64,000 bases of DNA, taken from Collinsella aerofaciens (GTDB lineage Bacteria > Actinomycetota > Coriobacteriia > Coriobacteriales > Coriobacteriaceae). This document shows positions 17,376 to 26,991 of the stretch, in pieces. The notes under the pieces were generated by a model that was not told the DNA's origin, made no database searches, and was given only the letters and a program-made list of their open reading frames with translations. Made by a program: the position numbers and the translations under genes. The first letter of the stretch is position 1. Each line of letters begins with the position of its first letter. The stretch covers positions 62,001-126,000 of the forward strand of contig NZ_JAQLFL010000003.1 of assembly GCF_028206995.1 (NCBI RefSeq). The letters are read 5' to 3'.

Positions 17376-18278
17376 TTACTTTTTATCGGCAGTCAAGGGA
17401 AGCTTTTCCGCCGACACATCCAGGCCATAGCGATAGCTGATGGCATCGACGGGACAAGCCCCGATGCACTTTCCGCACCGGATGCATTCGGCATGATTGG
17501 GCGCGCGGACCACATCAACGTCCATCTGACAAACCTTTGAACACTTGCCGCACGAGACGCATTTGCATGCATCGACCCGGATCCCCAGTAGGGACACCTT
17601 ATTCATGAGCGCATAGAATGCGCCGAGTGGACAAATCCATTTGCAGAAGGGGCGGTAGAACAAAACGCTCAGCACTACCACGGCAATGAAAACGGCAAGT
17701 TTCCAAGTAAAGAGCTGTCCCAACGCAGATCGAATGCCGGCATTGGCAATGGCCAGCGGAATGGCGCCCTCGAGCACACCCTGCGGACAGATGTACTTAC
17801 AAAAGAACGGGTCGCCCATGCCCACGTCGTTAACCACCAAGACGGGTAGCAGCACCACGGCAAACAGCAACACGACGTACTTGATGTACGTGAGCGGCTT
17901 GAGCTTTTTTGTCGAAAGCTTTTTGCCGGGAATCTTATGAAGCAGCTCCTGCAGCCAGCCAAACGGGCACAGAAAGCCGCACACAAAGCGCCCCAGCAGC
18001 ACGCCGAGCAAAATGAGCGTACCGGTGACATAGTAAGAAAAGTTGAACTTGGATGAACCCACCACCGCCTGGAACGACCCAATGGGGCACGCACCCGATG
18101 CCGCAGGGCACGAATAGCAGTTGAGTCCAGGTACGCAGACTGTTTTTCCCGCACCCTGATAAATGCTGCCTTTGGCAAAGTTTGGCAGGTGAATGTTGGT
18201 GATAAGCGTCGCCGCCGCCTGAATGAATCCGCGAAATCGGGCCAAAACATGCGACGCAGTGTTTTCTCTTTTATCCAA
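17376..18278 (-). CDS. NapH-like 4Fe-4S membrane protein
   Basis: The 300-residue protein has a CVPGLNCYSCPAASGACPIG motif near the N-terminus, about four membrane segments, and two C-terminal 4Fe-4S clusters (CKCVSCGKCSKVC and CIRCGKCIGACP). Proteins of this group move electrons from cytoplasmic ferredoxin to a membrane or extracytoplasmic acceptor. The frame extends to 18365, but the best start is TTG at 18278, whose GGAG box lies in the end of the upstream small gene. The TTG overlaps that gene's stop (TTGGATAA). The start choice is inferred. Confidence 0.85.
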   Translation of the reverse strand: MDKRENTASHVLARFRGFIQAAATLITNIHLPNFAKGSIYQGAGKTVCVPGLNCYSCPAASGACPIGSFQAVVGSSKFNFSYYVTGTLILLGVLLGRFVCGFLCPFGWLQELLHKIPGKKLSTKKLKPLTYIKYVVLLFAVVLLPVLVVNDVGMGDPFFCKYICPQGVLEGAIPLAIANAGIRSALGQLFTWKLAVFIAVVVLSVLFYRPFCKWICPLGAFYALMNKVSLLGIRVDACKCVSCGKCSKVCQMDVDVVRAPNHAECIRCGKCIGACPVDAISYRYGLDVSAEKLPLTADKK

Positions 18279-18417
18279 TTCCGATACACTCCAAGCACAG
18301 CCTAATCGCTTTGGCCAGCACGGCATCCGCCTCGCCACGCATAACGCCAAAGCACACCATGGCAATTCCGACGATCAACAAAGCGACCTGTACCACGGGT
18401 TTTACCGCCTTGAACAA
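18271..18417 (-). CDS. CD1871A-type small CXXC membrane protein
   Basis: A 48-residue frame starts with TTG at 18417, eight bases after a GGAG box. It encodes one membrane helix (about 8-26), an RGEADAVLAKAI segment and the C-terminal ending CLECIGIG, with cysteines at C41 and C44. That ending and the length match what I know of the CD1871A family CXXC proteins, which stand beside ferredoxin/TlpA operons in Clostridia. It overlaps the NapH-like gene by eight bases. It is easily missed because of its length and TTG start. A role in the same membrane electron path is inferred. Confidence 0.8.
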   Translation of the reverse strand: MFKAVKPVVQVALLIVGIAMVCFGVMRGEADAVLAKAIRLCLECIGIG

Positions 18418-18507
18418 CCTGACCACTCCTTTCGTTACGCGACCATTGGACCATATCGGCTATAAAATCCGTGTTAAGCGCGATTTGAAATGTGCAAGGA
18501 GACTGTT

Positions 18508-19182
18508 ATGCGTATTTTGATCGTCGAGGACGAGCGGGCGCTGTGTGACGCAATCGCGCGCAGCTTGCGAAACTTGGCGTACAGCGTCGACTGCTGTCAC
18601 GACGGACAGGAGGCGCTCGACCTACTGAACGTTGAGGCCTTCGACCTCGTGGTACTCGACCTCAACCTTCCCCGCATCGACGGCATGACCGTGCTCAGGG
18701 AACTTAGGAAAACTGACTGCGAGACTAAGGTACTGATTCTGTCCGCACGCGGCGAAGTATCCGATAAAGTCGCCGGACTCGATGCCGGCGCCAACGATTA
18801 CCTCACCAAGCCGTTTCATCTGGACGAGCTTGCGGCAAGGATTCGCAGCCTTACCCTCAGACGCTTTACACAAAGCGACATAGTTTTAACCTGCGGAAAG
18901 CTCCGTTTTGACACCAAGGCGCGCATCGCTTCCGTGGACAGCGAGGCTTTATCTTTTACGCGCAAGGAAACGGGAATCTTAGAATATCTGATGCTTAATC
19001 AGGGGCGTCCGGTTAGTCAAGAGGAGCTTATCGAACACGTTTGGGATAGCAGCGTGAACAGCTTTAGCAACGCAACCCGCGTTCATATCTCGTCGCTCCG
19101 CAAAAAGCTACGCAGCGCTTTGGGATACGACCCGATTCGAAATCGGATTGGAGAGGGCTACGTTATGGAGGATAGCGAATGA
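18508..19182 (+). CDS. OmpR family response regulator
   Basis: The 224-residue protein has a receiver domain with the phosphorylatable D51 in VVLDLNLPRIDGM and the conserved lysine in YLTKPF. A winged-helix DNA-binding domain (about 125-222) ends in NRIGEGYVM. The ATG at 18508 has AGGAG at 18497-18501; an in-frame ATG at 18490 lacks one. It is divergent from the CXXC/ferredoxin/TlpA operon, with 90 bases between starts, and overlaps the sensor kinase gene by four bases. Control of the adjacent redox operon is a reasonable inference. Confidence 0.93.
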   Translation: MRILIVEDERALCDAIARSLRNLAYSVDCCHDGQEALDLLNVEAFDLVVLDLNLPRIDGMTVLRELRKTDCETKVLILSARGEVSDKVAGLDAGANDYLTKPFHLDELAARIRSLTLRRFTQSDIVLTCGKLRFDTKARIASVDSEALSFTRKETGILEYLMLNQGRPVSQEELIEHVWDSSVNSFSNATRVHISSLRKKLRSALGYDPIRNRIGEGYVMEDSE

Positions 19183-20330
19183 AAGGGCTTTCGCTGCAAT
19201 GGCGCATAACGATTATGACGGCACTGCTCACGTGTGCGGCATGCGTGCTGACGAACTGCCTGGTCGGCTATACGGGCATGCGCTACATGGATGCCATCGG
19301 CAGTAACATCTCGGCATTTAACGCAACCGGCGAAGATTCGCCCCAGGCGTTCGACCCAGCGAAAGCGACCCCCGATGACAAGGTCACGATCGTCGTAAAC
19401 GACGCACAGGAGTCTTTTGGCACGACAACCTGGTACATCACGGCTGGAGTCACACTCCTTGGCGGCGTGCTGGCATACTTTGTGAGCGGTCGTGCACTCA
19501 AACCGCTACGGGCTTTTGCAGCCCAGGTTGAGCGTGTGCAGCCTGACAACCTAAGCGAAATCAGACTCAGTGAAGATGTGCCCACCGAGCTACAACGATG
19601 CAGCGCCTCTTTCAACGACATGATCGCCCGTCTTGGCGAAGGGTTCTCTGCACAGCGTCAGTTTACCGGCAACGCCGCACACGAGCTGCGCACCCCGCTC
19701 GCCCTTATGCAAGCACAGATTGAACTATTCATCTCCGAGCACTCCGGTTTGCAACCCGAAACAGCCGAGCTGCTCGACCTGCTACAAGAACAAACCGAGC
19801 GCATGTCTCGAATGACCAAGGTATTGCTTGAGATGAGTGAGCTCCGCAGCGTCCCTTGCGGGGACGCTGTTGAACTCGGTCCCCTGTCCGAAGAGGTCCT
19901 CACCGACCTTGCACCACTTGCCGAGAATAAGGACGTAACCCTCAATTCTGCTGGAGACGCTTTAGTAATCGGGAACGATGCGCTCCTCTATCGACTGGTG
20001 TTTAACTTGGCCGAAAACGCCATCCGTTACAGCCGCACCGACTCGACTGTCAACGTCTCCATCAGCGACAGCGACAGCCACGTACTCCTGCGAGTCAAAG
20101 ATGAGGGCCCGGGAATACCCAAGCAGTACCGAGAGAGCATCTTCCAACCATTCTTCCGTCTAGATAAATCCCGCAGCAGGGCATACGGTGGCGCAGGACT
20201 CGGACTAGCACTCGTTTGGGAGATTGCAGCGCTTCACGGTGGCACGGTAGAGGTCGAAACAAGTTCCGAGAACGGGACTACCATGCTCGTAAGCCTTCCA
20301 AAACGATCTGCAGCGTCAACCGAGCAGTAA
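19179..20330 (+). CDS. Sensor histidine kinase
   Basis: The 383-residue protein has two membrane segments (about 8-28 and 86-106) around a short extracytoplasmic loop, then a HAMP-like region. The H-box AAHELRTPLALM (H168) and the N, G1 and G2 boxes (NLAENAIRYS, DEGPGIPKQYR, GAGLGLAL) follow. It partners with the OmpR-type regulator, whose stop overlaps its start. The small sensor loop of about 55 residues has no recognisable fold. Confidence 0.93.
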   Translation: MKGLSLQWRITIMTALLTCAACVLTNCLVGYTGMRYMDAIGSNISAFNATGEDSPQAFDPAKATPDDKVTIVVNDAQESFGTTTWYITAGVTLLGGVLAYFVSGRALKPLRAFAAQVERVQPDNLSEIRLSEDVPTELQRCSASFNDMIARLGEGFSAQRQFTGNAAHELRTPLALMQAQIELFISEHSGLQPETAELLDLLQEQTERMSRMTKVLLEMSELRSVPCGDAVELGPLSEEVLTDLAPLAENKDVTLNSAGDALVIGNDALLYRLVFNLAENAIRYSRTDSTVNVSISDSDSHVLLRVKDEGPGIPKQYRESIFQPFFRLDKSRSRAYGGAGLGLALVWEIAALHGGTVEVETSSENGTTMLVSLPKRSAASTEQ

Positions 20331-20398
20331 AACGAAAGGGGTCCCGAGCAACAGGGGTACAATTGCTGCTATTGTTGCCAGCTGTTGGGAGATGGAAG

Positions 20399-21403
20399 AT
20401 GGACTGCGATAGCTACCCATGCGTTCCCATGCCGTTGATGTGCACCGCCTTTGTGCCGGGGCAGATTGACGCTGCGGTTGCAGGCATTTCCGACCCCGAT
20501 TCGCGCGCCATTGCTACGGCAGAAGCGCTGTACTTTCGCGGGCAGGCCACCCTCGCTGCCAAGACGGCGCGCCCCTATCTTGACGCCACCGATCCCGCAC
20601 TGCGCTATTCCGCATGCTTTATCTGCGGATACGCCAGCCTGTCGCTCAACCGTATCGCCGACGCCCGCCGCTGCCTTGCGGGCATCCTCGATGCGCCGGC
20701 TGACGAGGAATCGCCCGCCATCCACGCCATGCATATCCTGTTCGCCTCGGCCGCGAGTGTCCTGCTGCACCTGCCTTCCCCGTATTCTGCCGAAGAGTTT
20801 TATCCACTTGCGGCGCATCTGCCCGAAGGCCTGCGCTTGTTCGCCAGTTACGTGATAGCGCACGCCTTGTATCTGCGCGGCGAATACGGCCGCAGCCTGG
20901 GCATGGCGGAAAACGCCCTGATTATGAAACAGGGAAGCTATCCGATCTCGGAACTGTTCCTGCACCTGGCAGCTTCCATGGCATGCATGAGCCTCAAGGA
21001 CATCGACGCCGCAAAGGCACACTTCGGAACCGCTTGGAACATTGCACGTCCCGACGGCCTTATCGAGCTCATTGGCGAGCATCACGGCCTTTTACAGGGG
21101 CTCATCGAGGCGTGCCTAAAAACGCAATACCCTGACGACTTCGCGCGCATCATCGAGATCACGTACCGCTTCAGCTACGGCTGGCGGCGCATCCACAACC
21201 CCGATTCGGGCGAGGACGTGGCCGACGATCTAACGACCACGGAATTCACCATGGCCATGCTCGCCTGTCGTGGGTGGACCAACGCCGAAATCGCACGCCA
21301 TATGGGAGTATCGCCGGGCACCGTCAAAAACCGCCTATCCGGCGTATACGCAAAGCTTGGCATCGGCACACGCACCGAGCTGGTCGCGCATATGTTACGT
21401 TAG
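20399..21403 (+). CDS. LuxR-type helix-turn-helix regulator with a helical-repeat N-terminus
   Basis: The 334-residue protein ends in a LuxR/GerE DNA-binding domain (about 278-333: LTTTEFTMAMLACRGWTNAEIARHMGVSPGTVKNRL). The first 260 residues look like TPR-style helical pairs, rich in Ala, Leu and Tyr, as in MalT- or LAL-like regulators but without an ATPase. The ATG at 20399 has GGAG at 20388-20391; the frame upstream only overlaps the kinase gene. It lies 155 bases before the large exported protein and is its most likely regulator. Confidence 0.85.
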   Translation: MDCDSYPCVPMPLMCTAFVPGQIDAAVAGISDPDSRAIATAEALYFRGQATLAAKTARPYLDATDPALRYSACFICGYASLSLNRIADARRCLAGILDAPADEESPAIHAMHILFASAASVLLHLPSPYSAEEFYPLAAHLPEGLRLFASYVIAHALYLRGEYGRSLGMAENALIMKQGSYPISELFLHLAASMACMSLKDIDAAKAHFGTAWNIARPDGLIELIGEHHGLLQGLIEACLKTQYPDDFARIIEITYRFSYGWRRIHNPDSGEDVADDLTTTEFTMAMLACRGWTNAEIARHMGVSPGTVKNRLSGVYAKLGIGTRTELVAHMLR

Positions 21404-21558
21404 CGACCGGACTGCCAAGCGCATCGAACGCATTCCGGAACCCGGCGCTTCGCTCGATCAATTTGGACATTTTGACCCTTGAACGGCACTACCGCTACGG
21501 GGCGCCTTCTCGCAAAATTGGATTATTTCCACCGATACCTGCGGGATGGGAGCCAAAG

Positions 21559-24500
21559 ATGCTTGATCGCCGTTCGTTACTTGTTGCCGGAGCGTCCTCG
21601 CTGGCGAGCATTATGTTGCCGCGCGTGCCGGGAAGCGCAAACGCCTTCATATTGCCGTTCGCCCCCGCCGAGGCATACGCCGACGAAGATGATCCCTTCA
21701 AGGTCTTGGTGCTCTCGCGCACCATGTTTGGTGTGGTCGTGGTCGACGTCGCCAACAAGAATACGCCCATCACGGGTGCCCAGGTCACGCTCATATCGCG
21801 CTATGCCGCAGGCAAGCAACTCACCGCCACGACCGATGACGAAGGCACGGCCATCTTTGAGGTCGCCCCTCTTTCAGAAGGCTACGTGGACGAGGCAACG
21901 CTTCTCGACGCGTACGACTTTAACGGCGGCATCTCCATTAGCATGGCAGGCTACCGCGATGTCGAGATTCCCCTTGCGCGTATCCAGGGCGGCACCGCTA
22001 TTACCGCACCCACACGTCCGCTTTCCGACGGCGAGCCGTACTTTCGCCAGCTCACATTCGACGAATGGGACATCCAGTACGCTGAAGCCACGTTCATGGC
22101 AATGCCAGCGGACGAAGCAGCAAACGAGCAGCCCGATACGCACGCCTTTACCGTGCAGGCACATCTGCCACAGGGTGGACAGGCAACGCTGCGCATCAAC
22201 AAAGTGACGCCTGCCGCGGGCAGCTCACCCGAAACCGTCACACAGATCGGCCAGATCAAGGCCAACGCATCGGGCGCGGATAATCTGGCAACGTTCACAC
22301 TCGAAGACACGTTCCTCGATGCAGCTTCGGGCCTTCTGGAGGAAGGGTGCAAGCTGCGCTTTATGCTCGACTACCAGGGCAAAACCTACACGCTCTCATC
22401 CCCTATGGCCGTTGTCACCGCGCCGGCCGCAAAGGCGGAATCGGGCTCGACCACCATCATTCCCACCACCATGGACCAAGAGATCACTCCGTTTGATTTC
22501 CCCGCGGCGTTTCCCGGTATCGGCGGCAATAAGTTCACGTGCTGGATGCCCACATTTCCCATTCTGTTCGATTTCTCGTTTGCTGGATACGTGCTGTTTG
22601 GCGGAGGGTACAAACCAGCTAGCTATATGAACGATTCGGGCAACCCTGATCCGGAATACTGGAAGAAATCGCCGCGCGAGTCGGGCGCCAAGCAGGCAAA
22701 CCGCTACCTCGACGAGATGGAGGGGAAGTGGAATCAGTACAAGAGGATGAGTGCCGGTTCGGGCACCGATCCAAGAAACACCAAGCTCCTTCGCCACCAT
22801 TGCACGCCGCTGTTCACGATGGATATCGCCACACAGCTGTACGGCTCGCTCGCCTACGATTGGGTGGGCAAAACCTGGGGTAACAACAACGACCCCGCAT
22901 ACGGCAATATTAAGGCCCTCTTCCAGGTAAGAACCGACCTCAATTGGACCGAGCAGTTTACCCTAGGACCGGTGCCATTTTTCCTAAACGTCAACCCCTG
23001 GGTGCTGGCAAAACTGGCGCTCGCCGTGGGTGCCCACACGCACGGCAGCGGCGCGGCGTTTTTTAAAAACATTTCGCTCGACTATTCAAACACGTCGGGC
23101 TCGTTCACCATCCAGATCGGGCTTGCCGTCACCTTTGGCGCCGGCGTTGCAGGCGTCGCTTCGTCTGCCGTGCGCGGCGCCGCATCCCTCACGCTGTTCA
23201 TTGGGTACGAAAAGGCAAATGGACACCAGCTTCCGCGACTGCGTGTAGGTGCAGACGTCGATGTCGATGTAATACTCCAGTTCGTAATGTTCAAGTGGAC
23301 CACCAAGGCTTGGTCGGGGTCGTGGCCCACACTCATCGATTCGTGGAATATGTCGGTGAACAATGGCGACCAGTATGTGCTCCAGCGCTCTGAGCTCGCA
23401 TTGGATGGAGATACGCCTTATACGCTGGATGCCTGCTTCGGCTCGGCCGGCAACGCCGAGGCGGGTGGTGTGCCGCAATTTATCGCATCGGCCACCATCG
23501 TCACCAACGCCGAACTGCTCGCACGCGCCGAGGTTAAGGCCACTGCCGTAAACGCCGCGCCTGTCGTGCGCGATTGGGATCAAGCGGTCACGCGCATTGA
23601 GCTCGAGGCGGATGCAGAAAGCGACGACACGGGACAGATCGAGCATTTCGTCCATGCGCTGATAGAGAACGACGAAAACGCCGCGCCGATGTATGAGTAC
23701 ACCTATATCGGTCAGGCAACAAACGCCGTTGCCGACCCGAACGCCAATTCTGCTGGTGTATCGGAGGACGAGCGTGGCGGCATAAAACCCTCGAGCGACA
23801 ACGTGCTGTTTTCCGGTGTGCTCAGCGAAGCCCACATGAAGCTAACGATGATTGCCGGCGTGGAGTGCCTATTCCGTATCGCCTCGGTGCGCTACGGCGA
23901 CAATGGTCGCTCGCGCCTGGTGGTACACACAAAGGCAAACGGGACGTGGTCCGCTCCCACGCCTGTGGACTTTCCCCTTGGGTTTGGCGAGGGCGACGTG
24001 GAGCGCGACAGCATATACGATTACGACTTCGACGTAGTGGAATATACGGACGGAAGAGGAAACCAGGACGCCTACGTGCTGCTGGTCTCGGGCGAGCGCC
24101 CCGCCGGCGACAACACCCTTTTCGATACGGCGAGCACATCCGGCATACTGTCCGTTGTGCGCCTGCGCATAAGCAACGACGGAGTTCGCGTGATATCGCA
24201 CACGTCGTGGCGCAGCATCTCGCGCGGCCGCCTTCAGGAGGATGGCTACCATTGCCTGCAGTGCCCACGCATCACGGTGGGCAAGACACTTGTCGACGGG
24301 CGCCTGTCGGGCGCCTACCTCCACCGCCGCGGAACCACCGCAGAAAAGACGCTCGGCAGCGAGGCCGAGGTTGCGCTGGAGTGCTTTACCCTGTGGTCGG
24401 ACGTTTCGGGCGACAGTCTCACGTTCCGTCAGGTCCTCCGCTTTCCGCAGGCACCGTCGAGCATCGAGCTCGGCGCGCCCGAGAATATCAACGGCAAAAT

Positions 24501-25926
24501 GGTGGTGCCCATTGCATACGAGACCGCAGGCGGTTGTGGCTGTGCATCGTACGCCGTGATCGGCCAGTCCATTGCGAGCTGGGGCGTTATGTCGCCAGAT
24601 GCCACAGTACCCCACGCGGTGCCGTGGCCGCAGCACACGGGCTTTTTGGCTACCGTCAACGAGCAACTGCAGCATATTACTTGGACGCGAGGCGCATCGG
24701 CATTTGCAACGCAGCCCGTGGGTGCCGCAGGCTGTGGCCCGGCATCGTTTAGCGTAAGCAACAACGGCAGGTGCGTGCTCTATGTAGAGAACACCGATGG
24801 CAAGGTGGGGCAAACCTACGACGAAGAAGGCAACCCGGTAGCAGTGATGGGCAAGCACTTCCGCATCTTCGCCAGCACCTTGGCAGGCGATCTGTTTACG
24901 GAGTCGTTCGTGATGTGCGAGCTGGACCATCCCGTCGATCAGATAACGACATTTTTGACGTCGGGGAGCATGCTCTCCGCGCTCGCCACGCACATTGTGA
25001 GCGCGGAGAAGAGCGAGGCAGAACTACACGGCATCGAAGTGCCCTTGGTGGCGTGTGCCACTCCGACGGGCGCAGTCGCTACCTCGGGCGCGGTGGTGCC
25101 CGGAGCAGCAGGCGAATCCTTCATGGTCACGGTGCGAAACGACGGCAACACCTTGCTGACCGCCGGCACAATCGATCTGTACCGAGAGGGCTCCAGCCAG
25201 CCGTTCTCCAGCGCATCCATCGGGTTCGGAGCGAACACACGCATGGCATCGATCTACGATCCGGAACTTGCCGAGGACGCTTCGGCCAACGACATGGCAC
25301 ACGTGAAGTACGCGCTCGAAACGCTGGACGCACGTTTTGCAACGCACCCGCTGGTAGCCGACAGCGGCAACGCCGTGCTGGCACCGGGTTGCACGGCACA
25401 GTTCCGCATGAGCTTCGCCATCCCCGAGAGTTGGAGCGATGAAGTGGGCAAACGTGTAACGCTGTATGCGAAGGCGCGTAATCTGGTGACGCTCGATCCC
25501 GTAACGCTCGAGGAAATTCGACCGGGCGCAAACTCGGCGCTGGGTGCCGTACTGCACGAGCTTCATGTGCCCGACGCGGCACGCGAACGCTCAGAAGTTC
25601 AGGTCGGCGTATGCGACAAAGCGGATACGACGGGGCTTCACGATGCACCGATGACGGCGGACGGCGGTGGCGGCTCGAGTGGCGGCGGTACCGACGAGGG
25701 CGGCGGCTCCGGCGGAAGCCGCTCCGGCAGCGGCAAGGATCACGGCAATAACAAGCGCTCCGGAAAAGCGGGCGCGCTTGCAGGCACGGGCGATGCCAGC
25801 GCTCCCCTTACGGCAGCCGCTGCAGCACTCGCCGCGGCAGGCGCAGGCCTCGTCGCCTACAGCGCCCGCCGCACGGCGCTCGAAAAAGACACCACCGATG
25901 AGGTCAATTCGGATACGCCTCGCTAG
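21559..25926 (+). CDS. Large exported surface protein with Tat-like signal and sortase-type tail
   Basis: The 1455-residue protein starts with a signal peptide containing twin arginines (DRRSLLVAGASS). A carboxypeptidase-regulatory-like beta domain follows (about 50-115), then a very long beta-rich region of unknown fold. The C-terminus has a Gly/Ser-rich linker, the motif LAGTGD (1407-1412), a hydrophobic segment and two arginines. This resembles an LPxTG cell-wall sorting signal with Ala in place of Pro. The start at 21559 is set by GGGAG at 21548-21552; the frame extends upstream only as overlap with the regulator gene. Function unknown; adhesion or a surface enzyme are both possible. Confidence 0.85.
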   Translation: MLDRRSLLVAGASSLASIMLPRVPGSANAFILPFAPAEAYADEDDPFKVLVLSRTMFGVVVVDVANKNTPITGAQVTLISRYAAGKQLTATTDDEGTAIFEVAPLSEGYVDEATLLDAYDFNGGISISMAGYRDVEIPLARIQGGTAITAPTRPLSDGEPYFRQLTFDEWDIQYAEATFMAMPADEAANEQPDTHAFTVQAHLPQGGQATLRINKVTPAAGSSPETVTQIGQIKANASGADNLATFTLEDTFLDAASGLLEEGCKLRFMLDYQGKTYTLSSPMAVVTAPAAKAESGSTTIIPTTMDQEITPFDFPAAFPGIGGNKFTCWMPTFPILFDFSFAGYVLFGGGYKPASYMNDSGNPDPEYWKKSPRESGAKQANRYLDEMEGKWNQYKRMSAGSGTDPRNTKLLRHHCTPLFTMDIATQLYGSLAYDWVGKTWGNNNDPAYGNIKALFQVRTDLNWTEQFTLGPVPFFLNVNPWVLAKLALAVGAHTHGSGAAFFKNISLDYSNTSGSFTIQIGLAVTFGAGVAGVASSAVRGAASLTLFIGYEKANGHQLPRLRVGADVDVDVILQFVMFKWTTKAWSGSWPTLIDSWNMSVNNGDQYVLQRSELALDGDTPYTLDACFGSAGNAEAGGVPQFIASATIVTNAELLARAEVKATAVNAAPVVRDWDQAVTRIELEADAESDDTGQIEHFVHALIENDENAAPMYEYTYIGQATNAVADPNANSAGVSEDERGGIKPSSDNVLFSGVLSEAHMKLTMIAGVECLFRIASVRYGDNGRSRLVVHTKANGTWSAPTPVDFPLGFGEGDVERDSIYDYDFDVVEYTDGRGNQDAYVLLVSGERPAGDNTLFDTASTSGILSVVRLRISNDGVRVISHTSWRSISRGRLQEDGYHCLQCPRITVGKTLVDGRLSGAYLHRRGTTAEKTLGSEAEVALECFTLWSDVSGDSLTFRQVLRFPQAPSSIELGAPENINGKMVVPIAYETAGGCGCASYAVIGQSIASWGVMSPDATVPHAVPWPQHTGFLATVNEQLQHITWTRGASAFATQPVGAAGCGPASFSVSNNGRCVLYVENTDGKVGQTYDEEGNPVAVMGKHFRIFASTLAGDLFTESFVMCELDHPVDQITTFLTSGSMLSALATHIVSAEKSEAELHGIEVPLVACATPTGAVATSGAVVPGAAGESFMVTVRNDGNTLLTAGTIDLYREGSSQPFSSASIGFGANTRMASIYDPELAEDASANDMAHVKYALETLDARFATHPLVADSGNAVLAPGCTAQFRMSFAIPESWSDEVGKRVTLYAKARNLVTLDPVTLEEIRPGANSALGAVLHELHVPDAARERSEVQVGVCDKADTTGLHDAPMTADGGGGSSGGGTDEGGGSGGSRSGSGKDHGNNKRSGKAGALAGTGDASAPLTAAAAALAAAGAGLVAYSARRTALEKDTTDEVNSDTPR

Positions 25927-25975
25927 CTCCTAGTTACTTTTGTGAGAGACGCCGACTCGGCTCGTCGAACATCAA

Positions 25976-26009
25976 ATGGGCTGGTTCTGGATACCCAGAG
26001 CCAGCCCAT
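25976..26009. terminator. Bidirectional terminator hairpin
   Basis: A 15-base stem (25976-25990 with 25995-26009, one G-U type mismatch) with a 4-base loop separates the convergent surface protein gene and the 194-residue membrane protein gene. T-rich sequence is weak on both sides. Confidence 0.65.
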
Positions 26010-26015
26010 TGCGCA

Positions 26016-26600
26016 TTAGTTATCGTCAATGGAGTCGAGTTCTGCCTCGAGCTTGGCACGGCGTCTTTTCGCCGTGAAAAACGTTGCGCACAGGACAGCA
26101 AACGTGGCCGCGAAAATCGTCGCACCGCAGAACACGCCCGTGGCCAGATTCGCCAACCAAAAGACGCTTTCGAGCGGTACGATCTGCGCCTCAGCGATAC
26201 AGCGCATTGCAGCAATAACAAGCGCGAACGCGGCGCCGCTAAGACCGCTGACAAGCAGGAAATATCCAACAGGAAGATGCTCGGTTTGCCCAAAACGATT
26301 GGTATCGACATAGCCCTTCCGCGTTTGCAGTCCTGCGCAAATCAACATCACGAGAACGAGCCACAAATACATGGCTGCCTCGAACGGCGTTGCAAAGCCT
26401 TGCGGCATTTCACTGGCGTCGCTGTGAACCCACGCAACCTGTCGAGCTATAAACTGGTAGAAAAAGATCATCAGCATGCCAAACGAAAGCAGCACGAAAC
26501 CAATCTTGTAGATTTTTGCGCTCTCAGCCTCCAGGCGCTCATCCTTTGGGCCGGCATATTCGCACCACTTTTGCACGAGTTTTAAATCTTCAAATTTCAT
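26016..26600 (-). CDS. Four-helix membrane protein paired with an XRE regulator
   Basis: The 194-residue protein has four hydrophobic segments (about 32-50, 76-94, 112-131 and 146-170) with a soluble N-terminal helix and a basic C-terminal tail. The layout resembles DUF6773-type proteins, which in many gut bacteria follow an XRE regulator, but I cannot confirm the family. Its start lies 9 bases after the stop of the XRE gene, so the two are one operon. Its function is not known. Confidence 0.75.
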   Translation of the reverse strand: MKFEDLKLVQKWCEYAGPKDERLEAESAKIYKIGFVLLSFGMLMIFFYQFIARQVAWVHSDASEMPQGFATPFEAAMYLWLVLVMLICAGLQTRKGYVDTNRFGQTEHLPVGYFLLVSGLSGAAFALVIAAMRCIAEAQIVPLESVFWLANLATGVFCGATIFAATFAVLCATFFTAKRRRAKLEAELDSIDDN

Positions 26601-26609
26601 AGCGAACTC

Positions 26610-26840
26610 CTAAAGAGCGTTAGGGTCGACGTCGATCCCGTCTTCCCAAAACAGATCGTTCAACGTAACGCGTAGCGCTTTGCAGATCGCCACGCACAAA
26701 TTGAGCGTGGGGTTGTAGCCGCCCGCCTCGATCAGGCCGATGGTCTGGCGCGTAACGCCCACGGCCTCGGCCAAGTCAGCTTGCGAAAGGCCAACCGCCG
26801 CGCGCGCCGCCTTCATGCGGAGGTTCTTTTTGCCCGGCAT
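26610..26840 (-). CDS. XRE family helix-turn-helix regulator
   Basis: The 76-residue protein is a single XRE domain (GLSQADLAEAVGVTRQTIGLIEAGGYNPTLNLCVAICKAL) with the DLFW ending typical of small regulators that control adjacent membrane proteins. The ATG at 26840 follows an AAAGGAA box. It is expressed from the strong promoter at 26889-26917, which is framed by an inverted repeat, so autorepression is likely. Confidence 0.9.
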   Translation of the reverse strand: MPGKKNLRMKAARAAVGLSQADLAEAVGVTRQTIGLIEAGGYNPTLNLCVAICKALRVTLNDLFWEDGIDVDPNAL

Positions 26841-26880
26841 GGAGTTCCTTTCGTAGTAATGGACAGATATCCGTTGCAAC

Positions 26881-26930
26881 ATGACAGAAATATATTGCAT
26901 ATATCATACAATGTCAACTATATCTGTCAT
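26881..26930 (-). promoter_or_regulatory. Promoter and operator of the XRE/membrane-protein operon
   Basis: On the minus strand a consensus -35 TTGACA (26912-26917) and a -10 TATATT (26889-26894) are exactly 17 bases apart. ATGACAGA at 26881-26888 and its complement at 26923-26930 frame the promoter as an inverted repeat. This is a plausible autoregulatory site for the XRE protein encoded 41 bases downstream. Confidence 0.75.
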
Positions 26931-26991
26931 TATGAAAACCATATTCGTCATCGCCATGCGGACATTACAACTTCGGTTCACTATTCAAACT

